Of a stretch of DNA of 12,810 nucleotides, positions 1 to 7,530 are shown in pieces. The notes beneath the pieces are model-generated. The model saw nothing but the letters and a program-made list of their open reading frames with translations. It ran no database searches and was not told where the DNA came from. How positions within the stretch are numbered: position 1 is the stretch's first letter; each line of letters opens with the position of its first letter. A program made the position numbers and the translations under genes. Source of the DNA: Tannerella sp. oral taxon 808 (GTDB lineage Bacteria; Bacteroidota; Bacteroidia; Bacteroidales; Tannerellaceae); NCBI GenBank assembly GCA_002890585.1, contig MIQB01000062.1, positions 1 through 12,810 on the forward strand, written 5' to 3'.

Positions 1-345
1 CAAACCATTGGTTTAGCCCAAATCGGAGGTCGGTTTGGCTTCAAACCATTGGTTTGAACGAAATCGGAGGTCGGTTTGGCTTCAAACCATTGGTTTAGCC
101 CAAATCGGAGGTCGGTTTGGCTTCAAACCATTGGTTTGAACGAAATCGGAGGTCGGTTTGGCTTCAAACCATTGGTTTAGCCCAAATCGGAGGTCGGTTT
201 GGCTTCAAACCATTGGTTTGAACGAAATCGGAGGTCGGTTTGGCTTCAAACCATTGGTTTAGCCCAAATCGGAGGTCGGTTTGGCTTCAAACCATTGGTT
301 TGGCCCAAATCGGAGGTCGGTTTGGCTTCAAACCATGGGTTGAGC
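1..345. repeat. Tandem array of 41-bp repeats (8 full copies plus a partial)
   Basis: Eight complete 41-bp units start at 1, 42, 83, 124, 165, 206, 247 and 288, followed by a degraded partial copy from 329. Two variants alternate strictly: type A has TTTAGCCCAAAT and type B has TTTGAACGAAAT in the middle (A B A B A B A), and the eighth copy is a third variant with TTTGGCCCAAAT. There is thus an 82-bp higher-order period. Each unit carries a short inverted repeat, CAAACC-ATT-GGTTTG. Type A and the last unit also carry a second one, CCAAATCG-gaggt-CGGTTTGG, which pairs fully in plus-strand RNA if one U-G pair is allowed. The array begins at or before the window edge and ends about 16 bp past the kdsB stop, so transcripts of the kdsB operon would run into it. 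No gene is seen in it. The function is unknown; it may act as a processing or termination region or simply be a minisatellite. Confidence 0.97.
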
Positions 346-361
346 TGTCAACAACCCGCCT

Positions 362-1108
362 TCAACTGAGTAGCGCGACGGCGCGGGCGAGGTCGTCCGG
401 GGTGTCGATGCCGACGGTGTCGTAGGGGGTGACGGCCACGCGGATGCGGTAACCGTTTTCGAGCCAGCGTAGTTGCTCGAGGCTCTCGGCGCGCTCTAAC
501 GACGATTGCGGCAGCAGGGTGATGGCGCGGAGCGTCTCGGCGCGGTAGGCGTAGAGGCCGATGTGCTTGTAGAAGGTGTGGCGTCGGAGCCACTCGGTGT
601 AGCGCGCGCCGCGGATGTAGGGGATAATGGAGCGGCTGAAGTAGAGCGCGTCGCCGTGGGTGTCGAAGGCTACCTTGGGCGTGTTCGGGTTGAAGAGCGT
701 CTGCTCGAAGTCGCCGTCGGGGTCGAAGGCCTTGGCGAGGGTGGCGATGCGCACGTCGGGGGCGTCGAAGCAGCGCTTGAGCTGCTCGATCTGCTCGGGG
801 CGGATGAAGGGCTCGTCGCCCTGGATGTTGATCACCACGTCGGCCGTGGCGCCCACCTTGTCGCAGGCTTCGCGGCAGCGGTCGGTGCCGCTGCGGTGCG
901 TGTCGGAGGTCATGACGACGTCGCCGCCGAAGGCTTCGACAGCCCGACGGATACGTTCGTCGTCGGTGGCCACCCAGAGGCGGTCGACGGTGGGGCGTAC
1001 GCGTTCGTAGACGCGCTGAATCATGGGTTTGCCGCCCAGGTCGGCCAGCGGTTTGCCGGGGAAGCGCGTCGATGCGTAACGCGCGGGGATGATGCCAAGG
1101 AAGTGCAT
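362..1108 (-). CDS. kdsB: 3-deoxy-manno-octulosonate cytidylyltransferase (CMP-KDO synthetase)
   Basis: This 248-aa protein joins CTP and KDO to give CMP-KDO plus pyrophosphate. That activates the sugar for transfer to lipid A in the cytoplasmic stage of LPS core synthesis. The N-terminus GIIPARYASTRFPGKPL is the nucleotide-binding signature of the family. RSGTDRC (about residues 72-78) and QGDEPF (about 95-100) are the further conserved blocks, the latter contributing to metal and substrate binding. The length matches the usual 245-255 aa, and the ATG at 1108 gives the canonical N-terminus. It starts 6 bp after the yidC stop, so it is almost certainly translated from the same mRNA as yidC and pyrG. 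The link with pyrG, which makes its substrate CTP, is metabolically sensible. Downstream lies the 41-bp repeat array rather than an obvious T-tailed terminator. Identification is secure from the motifs; the operon is inferred from spacing. Confidence 0.97.
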   Translation of the reverse strand: MHFLGIIPARYASTRFPGKPLADLGGKPMIQRVYERVRPTVDRLWVATDDERIRRAVEAFGGDVVMTSDTHRSGTDRCREACDKVGATADVVINIQGDEPFIRPEQIEQLKRCFDAPDVRIATLAKAFDPDGDFEQTLFNPNTPKVAFDTHGDALYFSRSIIPYIRGARYTEWLRRHTFYKHIGLYAYRAETLRAITLLPQSSLERAESLEQLRWLENGYRIRVAVTPYDTVGIDTPDDLARAVALLS

Positions 1109-1114
1109 AGGGGG

Positions 1115-3079
1115 TTAACGTTTGCGTTCCTGCCGCTTCGTGTGCTGCGCTTGCCGCTGGTTGCTGCGTTGCTTCTGCTGACGCTCCAACTCGGCTTGTT
1201 GCTTCTTCTGCATCTCGGCCATGCGCTCCATGAAGCTGCCGCGCTTGCGGGGCTTCTTCTTGTTCGCCTCGAGCTTGGCCAGCAGCTTGTCTTCGTTGAT
1301 GAAGTAACGGAAGGAGGCCGTCTGCAGGATGGTGATCAGTGTGGAGACGAGGAAGTAGTAGCTCAGCCCCGCGGAGTTCTGATTGAAGATGAAGAAGAAC
1401 ATCACGGGCATCATGTACGTCATCATGGCCATGCCCGGCATCTGCTGCTGCCCGGTGTTGCTCATGCTCATGTTGATCTTGGAGTAGACCACGTTGACGA
1501 TCGTCATCAACAGGCAGAAGAGGCTGATGTGGTTCCCCATGAAGGAGGAGATGATGGGGATGTTGGCGTTCCACGAGATGACGGCGTCAAACGTGGAGAG
1601 GTCCTTGGCCCAGAGGAACGACTGCTGACGCAGCTCGATGGCCGTCGGGAAGAGCCAGTAGAGCGCGATGAGGATCGGCATCTGGAGCAGCATCGGCAAG
1701 CAGCCACTCATGGGGCTGGCCCCGGCGCGACTGTACAGCTCCATCGTAGCCTTCTGCCGATCCATCGCCTGCTCCTGCTTCGGGTAGCGGGCGTTGATCT
1801 CCTCCACCTGCGGGCGCAGCACACGCATCTTGGCCGTCGACATGTACGACTTGTACGTCAGCGGGAAGAGCACCAGCTTGACGATGAGCGTAAGCAGGAA
1901 GATGATCAATCCGTAGTTCGTAAGGAAGCGGCCGAGGTAGTCGAAGATGGGCACGATGAAGTAGCGGTTGATGGGGCGCACCCATTTGTAGCCTAACGGC
2001 ACAAGCTCGTCGAGCGAGAGGCGGTCGGCCTTGTCGCGACCCTTATCGTAGGCGCCGAGCAGCTTGTACTTGTTCGGGCCGATGAAGTAGCTGAAGCCGA
2101 TGGTGTCTGGGCGAGACGGGTCGAAGTCGACGCTCGTCATGGCCGTGAACGTCTTCAGATGGGCCGTGTCCGTCTCGGGCGTCAGGCGCGACTCGAGCTT
2201 GGAGGCCGTGAAGGCATCGTCGGCAATGAGCACCGTGGCGAAGTACTTGTTCTTGTAGCCGATCCACTTCAGGCGGTTGGCGATCTGCTTGTCGGCGTCC
2301 TTCGTCTCGCTCAGCTTGTCCACGTCATCGGCCACGTATTTATAGTAGAGGCCGGTGTATTGGTTCTCGTACTTACGGCCGTGCTCCAGCTGGCGCGCGT
2401 GCTGCGTCCAGGTCAGGTCGAGCGAGCGGGTGGAGGGGGCGAGGATGCCGTTCATGCCAGCCGCGAGGATGGTGTAACGCATCATGTAATCGTCCGGAGC
2501 GAGCGAGTAGGTGAAGTCCATATGCGCACCGTCGCCCGCATCGAGGCGCATGGTGACTGAGCGACCGTCGGCGCCCTTGATCGGCGTAAAGTAGAGGTCG
2601 GCCGTGTTGACGACGCGCTGATTGGCTGTGATCATCGTCAGGTTGAGCGCCGACTCGTCCGGGCCGTCGAAGAGGACGAGCGGCTGCTTGTCGTAGGTGG
2701 TGTATTCCTTCAGTCGGGCGTAGCAGAGGCGGCCGCCCTTGGTGCTGATGCGCACCTCCACCTTGTCGTTCTCGAGGGTGACGAACTCCTCCGTACCGAC
2801 GGCCGCACGTGCAAAGGCGCCGTATGTGCCGCGCAGGCGTTCCTCACGCACGGAGTCGGGCAGGCCGACGGTATCGCCCGCGGCCGGTGCAGCGAGCGTA
2901 GCCTCGGCCTTGGCTTGGTCTATCTGCGCCAGGGCGGCTTGTTCCACACGGGCCAGCGAATCGTTGTAGCGTTTCTGCGCCTCGATCTGCTCCTCACTCG
3001 GGCGGTTGAGCCAGACGAAAAGCACTAACACCACCCCGATCAGTATGAAGCCGATCACTGTATTCTTATCCATTGACAT
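1115..3079 (-). CDS. yidC: Membrane protein insertase YidC (Oxa1 family)
   Basis: This 654-aa inner-membrane insertase integrates membrane proteins alone or with SecYEG. Residues about 7-25 form the N-terminal membrane anchor (NTVIGFILIGVVLVLFVWL). A large periplasmic beta-domain follows to about residue 370. The conserved Oxa1-type core of several membrane helices covers about 385-600, including LIIFLLTLIVKLVLFPLTYK and the GCLPMLLQMPILIALYWLF segment. The C-terminus is a very basic, Gln/Arg/Lys-rich tail, typical of a ribosome-contacting end. The position equal to the E. coli groove arginine (R366) is a lysine here (K401), which keeps the positive charge. A second possible start is the ATG at 3073 (MDKNT); a GAGGAG stretch at 3089-3094 lies 9 nt from the ATG at 3079, which slightly favours the longer form. 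It lies 15 bp after pyrG and 6 bp before kdsB, consistent with one operon. Confidence 0.97.
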   Translation of the reverse strand: MSMDKNTVIGFILIGVVLVLFVWLNRPSEEQIEAQKRYNDSLARVEQAALAQIDQAKAEATLAAPAAGDTVGLPDSVREERLRGTYGAFARAAVGTEEFVTLENDKVEVRISTKGGRLCYARLKEYTTYDKQPLVLFDGPDESALNLTMITANQRVVNTADLYFTPIKGADGRSVTMRLDAGDGAHMDFTYSLAPDDYMMRYTILAAGMNGILAPSTRSLDLTWTQHARQLEHGRKYENQYTGLYYKYVADDVDKLSETKDADKQIANRLKWIGYKNKYFATVLIADDAFTASKLESRLTPETDTAHLKTFTAMTSVDFDPSRPDTIGFSYFIGPNKYKLLGAYDKGRDKADRLSLDELVPLGYKWVRPINRYFIVPIFDYLGRFLTNYGLIIFLLTLIVKLVLFPLTYKSYMSTAKMRVLRPQVEEINARYPKQEQAMDRQKATMELYSRAGASPMSGCLPMLLQMPILIALYWLFPTAIELRQQSFLWAKDLSTFDAVISWNANIPIISSFMGNHISLFCLLMTIVNVVYSKINMSMSNTGQQQMPGMAMMTYMMPVMFFFIFNQNSAGLSYYFLVSTLITILQTASFRYFINEDKLLAKLEANKKKPRKRGSFMERMAEMQKKQQAELERQQKQRSNQRQAQHTKRQERKR

Positions 3080-3094
3080 CGTTTGTTTCTCCTC

Positions 3095-4699
3095 TTATTT
3101 CTTATTGATCGCTGCTTTGATGAAGCCCATGAACAGCGGATTGGGATTGAGCACGGTGCTGTTGTATTCCGGGTGATACTGCACGCCGACGAACCAGCGC
3201 AGACTATCTACCTCGACGGCTTCGACGAGCCCCGTATCCGGATTCTCGCCCACGCACTGCATGCCGGCAGCCTCGAAGCGGTCCTTGTATTCGTTGTTGA
3301 ACTCGAAGCGGTGGCGATGGCGTTCCTGGATGTGATCGCGGCCGTAAGCCTCACGGATGCGCGAGCCGGGGCGCAGGGTGCAGTCGTACGTGCCGAGGCG
3401 CATGGTGCCGCCCATGTTGACCACGTTCTTCTGATCCTCCATCAGGTCGATGACGGGGTGGGGCGTCTGCGGATCCATCTCGGTGGAGTTGGCGCCCTCG
3501 AGGCCGAGCACGTCGCGGGCAAACTCGATGACCATGCACTGCATGCCGAGGCAGATGCCGAGCGTGGGGATGTCGTGCTCGCGGAGGTAACGGATGGCGG
3601 CGAACTTGCCCTCCACGCCGCGTGGCCCGAAGCCCGGGGCGATGATGACGCCGTCCAGATTGGATAGGAGCTCGGCTGCGTTCTCGGCGTTGATCTTCTC
3701 CGAGTGGATGAGCCGCAGGTCGAGCTTGCGGTCGTTATATATGGAAGCGATGAGGAGCGATTCGTCGATCGACTTGTAGGCGTCTTGCAGCTCGACATAC
3801 TTGCCGACGAGGCCGATGTGGACTACCTCGCTGGCATGCTTCTTACGCTCCAAGAAGTCTTTCCACGGGTTCAGCTCTGGCGTGGGGCCGACGGCCAAGC
3901 CAACCTTCTCGAGCACGATGGAGTCCATGTGTTGGCGTTGCAACATGAGGGGCACTTCGTAGATGGTGGGCACGTCGACGGACTGGATGACGGCCTCCTT
4001 GGAGACGTTGCAGAAGAGGGCGACCTTGCGAAGGATGTCGGCGTTGAGCTCGTGCTCGGTGCGGAGGACGAGCATGTCGGGCTGTACGCCGAGCTCTTGC
4101 AGCTGCTTGACGGAGTGTTGGGTGGGCTTCGTCTTGTACTCTTTGGCGGCGGCGATGAAGGGGACGTAGGTGAGGTGGACGCAGAGGCAGTCGCGGCCGA
4201 GCTCCCAGCGCAGCTGGCGGACGCTCTCGATGAAGGGAAGCGACTCGATGTCGCCCACGGTGCCGCCGATCTCGGTGATGACGAAGTCGAATTGGTTTTT
4301 GGAGCCGAGCAGTTTCACGTTGCGCTTGATCTCGTCGGTGATGTGGGGGATCACTTGGACGGTCTTGCCGAGGTAGTCGCCGTGGCGCTCTTTGTTGATG
4401 ACGCTTTGGTAGATGCGGCCGGTGGTGATGCTGTTGGCGCGCGTGGTGGGGATGTTGAGGAAGCGCTCGTAATGGCCGAGGTCGAGGTCGGTCTCGTGCC
4501 CATCGACGGTGACGAAGCACTCGCCGTGTTCGTAGGGGTTGAGTGTCCCTGGGTCTACGTTGATATATGGGTCGAACTTTTGGATGGTCACCCGATAACC
4601 GCGCGCCTGTAGCAGTTTGCCTAAAGACGCCGAGACGATGCCTTTGCCAAGGGAGGAGACGACACCGCCTGTCACAAAAATGTACTTCGTATTTGCCAC
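3095..4699 (-). CDS. pyrG: CTP synthase (glutamine-hydrolysing)
   Basis: The enzyme aminates UTP to CTP with ATP and glutamine, the last step of pyrimidine nucleotide synthesis, in the cytoplasm. The synthetase domain fills roughly residues 1-270 and opens with the family signature KYIFVTGGVVSSLGKGI; DPYINVDPGT and EIGGTVGDIES are the further conserved blocks. The class I glutamine amidotransferase domain follows, with GICLGMQC holding the nucleophile C383 and VQYHPEYNS holding the His and Glu of the triad. I chose the GTG at 4699 (534 aa), not the in-frame TTG at 4729. The longer form would add ten residues that are not family-like, and that TTG lies inside the probable -7 promoter box TATCTTTG. 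AAGGA lies a few bases before the GTG. First gene of the pyrG-yidC-kdsB group. Function is certain; the start is well supported but inferred. Confidence 0.96.
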   Translation of the reverse strand: MANTKYIFVTGGVVSSLGKGIVSASLGKLLQARGYRVTIQKFDPYINVDPGTLNPYEHGECFVTVDGHETDLDLGHYERFLNIPTTRANSITTGRIYQSVINKERHGDYLGKTVQVIPHITDEIKRNVKLLGSKNQFDFVITEIGGTVGDIESLPFIESVRQLRWELGRDCLCVHLTYVPFIAAAKEYKTKPTQHSVKQLQELGVQPDMLVLRTEHELNADILRKVALFCNVSKEAVIQSVDVPTIYEVPLMLQRQHMDSIVLEKVGLAVGPTPELNPWKDFLERKKHASEVVHIGLVGKYVELQDAYKSIDESLLIASIYNDRKLDLRLIHSEKINAENAAELLSNLDGVIIAPGFGPRGVEGKFAAIRYLREHDIPTLGICLGMQCMVIEFARDVLGLEGANSTEMDPQTPHPVIDLMEDQKNVVNMGGTMRLGTYDCTLRPGSRIREAYGRDHIQERHRHRFEFNNEYKDRFEAAGMQCVGENPDTGLVEAVEVDSLRWFVGVQYHPEYNSTVLNPNPLFMGFIKAAINKK

Positions 4700-4726
4700 G
4701 ATTAATCCTTTCTTTTTAACGGCGGG

Positions 4727-4734
4727 CAAAGATA
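4727..4734 (-). promoter_or_regulatory. Bacteroidota -7 promoter box (TATCTTTG) for pyrG
   Basis: Read on the minus strand this is TATCTTTG, an exact match to the Bacteroidota -7 consensus TAnnTTTG. It lies about 28 bp before the GTG start of pyrG. The -33 position shows only a weak TTCG about 21 bp further upstream. It places the transcription start within the roughly 70-bp gap between the acetyltransferase gene and pyrG, giving the pyrG-yidC-kdsB group its own promoter. Confidence 0.6.
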
Positions 4735-4768
4735 GACGTTCATCCCTGCGGGCGCCGAAGACGTACTT

Positions 4769-5296
4769 CTAAGAATAATCCGTGAGGGCGGGTTGGTATT
4801 CGCGGCAGAAGTAGCGCATGTCGGGCTCGGTGATGGCTTCGGGGTATGTCATGACGAGCAGGGGGACGGGCGAGGTGCTCTTTTCGTAGGCTGGCTGGAC
4901 GTAGGGGTGGAGGTTGAGGGCGAAGCCGACGCGGCGATAGAAGTTGATGCGGCGCTGCTTGAGTTCGTCTTTGGGGTATTCCACCTCGAGCCAGACGGGG
5001 AGGTCAGACTCGGTAAGGAAGCGGTGGAGGATGCGCTCGCCGCGCTGCATGCCGCGGAGGGGGGGGACGACGGCGAGGTGCTCGATGTATCGGACGTTTT
5101 CGAACTCCCACCAGAGGAGGATGCCGATGAAGAGCTTGTTGTCCATGACGATGTCGAAGTGATAGATCTGGCGGTGTAGGATGCGGCGTTGCGAGCTGAG
5201 TCGGCGGCGTTCGTCGGGGGGGAAGGCGGCTTTGTAAAGGCGCCAGGCGCGGGCGAATCGGGGATCGTTAGCGTCAGTCAGGCGGATGCGTTTCAT
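4769..5296 (-). CDS. GNAT-family N-acetyltransferase
   Basis: A 175-aa protein with the GNAT fold signatures. The segment YIEHLAVVPPLRGMQRGERI (about residues 70-90) is the beta4-motif A region, with R-G-M-Q-R-G forming the acetyl-CoA pyrophosphate loop. NFYRRVGF further on is the motif B strand-turn that usually ends in Y-x-x-x-G-F. It therefore probably moves an acetyl group from acetyl-CoA to an amine of a small molecule or protein. The substrate cannot be told. The Arg-rich segment near residues 27-43 and the hydrophobic GILLWWEF strand fit the family. The gene begins 39 bp after the stop of the purF-like gene on the same strand, so it is probably transcribed with it. The ATG at 5296 gives a normal GNAT length. 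Family assignment is solid; specific function is unknown. Confidence 0.87.
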   Translation of the reverse strand: MKRIRLTDANDPRFARAWRLYKAAFPPDERRRLSSQRRILHRQIYHFDIVMDNKLFIGILLWWEFENVRYIEHLAVVPPLRGMQRGERILHRFLTESDLPVWLEVEYPKDELKQRRINFYRRVGFALNLHPYVQPAYEKSTSPVPLLVMTYPEAITEPDMRYFCREYQPALTDYS

Positions 5297-5335
5297 TGTC
5301 GGTGTAGGGGGGGTGTTTGTCGTGTTTATTGGGGG

Positions 5336-7243
5336 TTAGGGTTGGGTGTTGGCAATGCGTGGCAGGTAGGTCTGCTCGATGTATTGGATGAAGGCGCGGT
5401 TGACGAGGCGGGTGCCGCCGGGGGTGGGGTAGTCGCCTGAGAAGTACCAGTCGCCGGGGTGATGGGGGCAGGCGTGGTGGAGGCCGTCGAGGGGCTGGAA
5501 GACGATGCCGATTTCGGCCTGTACGCCGTGGCCGCTGAGCATGCGGGCCATGTGGTCGGAGATGTCCTCGTCGGTGAAGGGGGCGTAGATGGCTTTCACG
5601 CAATTGATGCGCGACTCGTCGGGGGTGCCCCTCTGGCGGCGGGCTCGCTCGTAGGCTTCCATGATGACGTGCTCCATACCGCGGACGCGGAGCAGATCGA
5701 TGGCGGTGCGGAAGGCGATGAACTCGCCGAGGCTGGACATGTCGATGCCGTAATAATCTGGGTAACGGATCTGCGGCGAGGAGGAGACGACGATGATGCG
5801 GCGCGGGTGGAGGCGGTCGAGGATGCTGATGATGCTGCGGCGGAGGGTGGTGCCGCGCACGATGCTGTCGTCTATGACGACGAGGTTGTCTACATGGGGG
5901 CGGATGCTGCCGTAGGTGATGTCGTAGACGTGCGCGGCGAGGTCGTTGCGGCTGTTGCCCTCGGCGATGAAGGTGCGGAGCTTGATGTCTTTCAGGACGA
6001 CCTTCTCGCTCCTTACGCGCTGGGCGAGGATGCGGCGCACGGCTTCCGCGTTTTGCGCAGATCCGAGGGCCATCAGCTGCTCTGCCATGCGGCTGTCTAA
6101 GTGTTTTTGCAGGCCTTCGAGCATGCCGAAGTAGGCCATCTCGGCCGTGTTGGGGATGAAGGAAAAGACGGTGTGCTCCATGTCGCCGTCGACCTTACGG
6201 AGGATGGGGCCGACGAGGTTCTCGCCCAATTGTTTGCGCTCGCGGTAGATGTCGCAGTCGCTGCCGCGGGAGAAGTAGATGCGCTCGAAGGAGCAGGCGC
6301 TTAAGGGGTGTGGCGGGAGGAGCTGCTCGGTGCGGCGCACGCCTTCGCGATTGACGAAGAGGGCTTCGCCGCGGCCGAGCTCGCGGACGTCGGTGGCTTG
6401 CACATTCATCACGGTCTGGATGACGGGCCGCTCGGAGGCGACGACGACCACCTCGTCGTCAGCATAATAAAAGGCGGTGCGGATGCCCCAGGGGTCGCGC
6501 ACGGTGAAGGCCTCGCCGCTGCCTGTGGCGCCACAGATGACATATCCTCCGTCCCACGTCTGGGCGGCGGGGCGGACGATGCGCGCCATGTCGAGGTGTC
6601 GCTCCACCTCACGCGTCACCTCCAGCCCCGTGCGCCCCTCGTCGGCTGCGAGTTGTCGGCGCAGGCGGTCGGCCTCTTCATCGAGGAGGTGGCCCATCTG
6701 CTCGAGTATAAAATACGTGTCGGCATACTTCCTTGGGTGCTGTCCGGAGGAGCGGATCTCGGCGAAGATGTCGTCGGCGTTGGTGAGGTTGAAGTTGCCA
6801 CAGAGCGCCAGGTTGCAGGCGCGCCAGTTGCTGCGGCGCAGGAAGGGGTGGATATAGGAAAGGCCCGATCGGCCGGTGGTGCTGTAGCGCAGGTGCCCCA
6901 TGTAGAGCTCGCCGGCGAAGGGCAGGACGGCCTCGGCGTAGGCCGGATCGGCGAGTTGCTCGGGCGCGACACCGCGGTAGTGGCTGTAGACGGTCTCGAA
7001 GATCTCCGTGATGGCGCCCGTCCCGGCTGCTCGCTCGCGAAACATATACTCCTCGCCGGGCTTGGCTCCGAGCTTGACGCAGGCGAATCCGGCGCCGTCT
7101 TGCCCGCGGTTGTGCTGCTTCTCCATGAGGAGGTAGAGCTTGTTGAGGGCATACATCCAGGTGCCGTATTTCCGGTGGTAATACTCGAGCGGCCGCAACA
7201 GGCGGATCATCGCCACGCCGCATTCATGCTTCAATATCTCCAT
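5336..7243 (-). CDS. Long PurF-type amidophosphoribosyltransferase (class II glutamine amidotransferase + PRTase)
   Basis: A 635-aa, two-domain protein. The N-terminal class II amidotransferase domain has the presumed nucleophile C8, released after a seven-residue leader MEILKHE, followed by QHNRGQDGAG and GHLRYSTTGRS. The C-terminal phosphoribosyltransferase domain has the flexible-loop motif RTFIAEG (from R423), the PRPP-binding motif VIDDSIVRGTT (acidic pair D458-D459) and SSSPQIRYPDYYGIDM, all colinear with E. coli PurF. The expected reaction is PRPP plus glutamine to phosphoribosylamine, the first step of purine synthesis. It is about 130 aa longer than E. coli PurF, with extra sequence in both domains. 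The oxyanion-hole motif NGN appears as NFN (N150-F151-N152). Bacteroidales commonly carry such a long form besides a standard PurF, so I withhold the symbol purF; it may be a paralogue with a shifted role. The promoter box at 7269-7276 drives it leftward. Confidence 0.9.
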   Translation of the reverse strand: MEILKHECGVAMIRLLRPLEYYHRKYGTWMYALNKLYLLMEKQHNRGQDGAGFACVKLGAKPGEEYMFRERAAGTGAITEIFETVYSHYRGVAPEQLADPAYAEAVLPFAGELYMGHLRYSTTGRSGLSYIHPFLRRSNWRACNLALCGNFNLTNADDIFAEIRSSGQHPRKYADTYFILEQMGHLLDEEADRLRRQLAADEGRTGLEVTREVERHLDMARIVRPAAQTWDGGYVICGATGSGEAFTVRDPWGIRTAFYYADDEVVVVASERPVIQTVMNVQATDVRELGRGEALFVNREGVRRTEQLLPPHPLSACSFERIYFSRGSDCDIYRERKQLGENLVGPILRKVDGDMEHTVFSFIPNTAEMAYFGMLEGLQKHLDSRMAEQLMALGSAQNAEAVRRILAQRVRSEKVVLKDIKLRTFIAEGNSRNDLAAHVYDITYGSIRPHVDNLVVIDDSIVRGTTLRRSIISILDRLHPRRIIVVSSSPQIRYPDYYGIDMSSLGEFIAFRTAIDLLRVRGMEHVIMEAYERARRQRGTPDESRINCVKAIYAPFTDEDISDHMARMLSGHGVQAEIGIVFQPLDGLHHACPHHPGDWYFSGDYPTPGGTRLVNRAFIQYIEQTYLPRIANTQP

Positions 7244-7268
7244 TTGTTGCTTCCATTTTTTTGATGCG

Positions 7269-7276
7269 CAAAAGTA
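7269..7276 (-). promoter_or_regulatory. Bacteroidota -7 promoter box (TACTTTTG) for the purF-like gene
   Basis: On the minus strand the sequence is TACTTTTG, matching TAnnTTTG exactly, 25 bp before the ATG at 7243. A possible weak -33 element (TTCG) lies about 23 bp upstream. The 41-bp GC-rich array begins at 7318, about 41 bp upstream of this box. Confidence 0.6.
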
Positions 7277-7317
7277 GAAAAGTGAGGCAGGGGCGGAATC
7301 GAAAGCGAACGGCCCAT

Positions 7318-7481
7318 CTCCGCCCGCGGCAGGCCCATCCGTTGCCCTGCCAACGCATCCTCGCCCGCGGCAGGCCCGTCAGCTGCCCTGCCAGCTCATC
7401 CCCGCCCGCGGCAGGCCCGTCGGCTGCCCTGCCAACGCATCCCCGCCCGCGGCAGGCCCGTCGGCTGCCCTGCCGGCTTAT
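7318..7481. repeat. Left block: four GC-rich 41-bp direct repeats
   Basis: Units start at 7318, 7359, 7400 and 7441, each 41 bp. They share the core CGCCCGCGGCAGGCCC and the tail GCCCTGCC, and the first three end in CAT. Each unit contains an internal inverted repeat GGCAGG...CCTGCC. The segment 7277-7317 is also 41 bp and ends CCCAT, so it may be a fifth, strongly degraded unit. The block is matched in opposite orientation by the three units at 8039-8161. Confidence 0.95.
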
Positions 7482-7530
7482 TGACTCGTGTTTGGGTTTT
7501 ATTTCCACCAGACGCCACGCTTAGGCAGTA
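7359..7530 (+). repeat. Left arm of a 172-bp inverted repeat
   Basis: This segment aligns without gaps to the reverse complement of 7990-8161. By my hand count about 153 of 172 positions match. The inner 90 bp (7441-7530 against 7990-8079) differ at only seven positions; the outermost unit is the most diverged. The arm consists of three of the GC-rich 41-bp units plus an inner unique stretch that ends ACGCTTAGGCAGTA. Confidence 0.93.

Noticed and set aside
1..345. CRISPR array
   Set aside because: The repeats are directly adjacent with no unique spacers, and no cas genes are present.
240..425. 61-aa open frame in the 41-bp repeats
   Set aside because: Repeat translation that runs into the kdsB 3' end on the opposite strand.
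348..1574. 408-aa minus-strand open frame
   Set aside because: It overlaps kdsB and the end of yidC in another frame; the Arg/His/Pro-rich translation is a shadow of the real genes.
506..1996. 496-aa open frame on the plus strand
   Set aside because: It runs antisense to kdsB and yidC, is low-complexity (Val/Asp/Gly/His-rich) and reflects the GC-rich codon pattern of the true genes.
3704..4612. 302-aa plus-strand open frame antisense to pyrG
   Set aside because: Shadow of the CTP synthase coding strand, with no recognisable motif.
6308..7264. 318-aa plus-strand open frame antisense to the purF-like gene
   Set aside because: Shadow frame of a well-supported gene; it would also run through that gene's promoter.
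7224..7524. Open frames of 94 and 87 aa across the GC-rich repeats on both strands
   Set aside because: They are translations of the 41-bp repeats, whose length shifts frame at each unit, and they lack any plausible start context.
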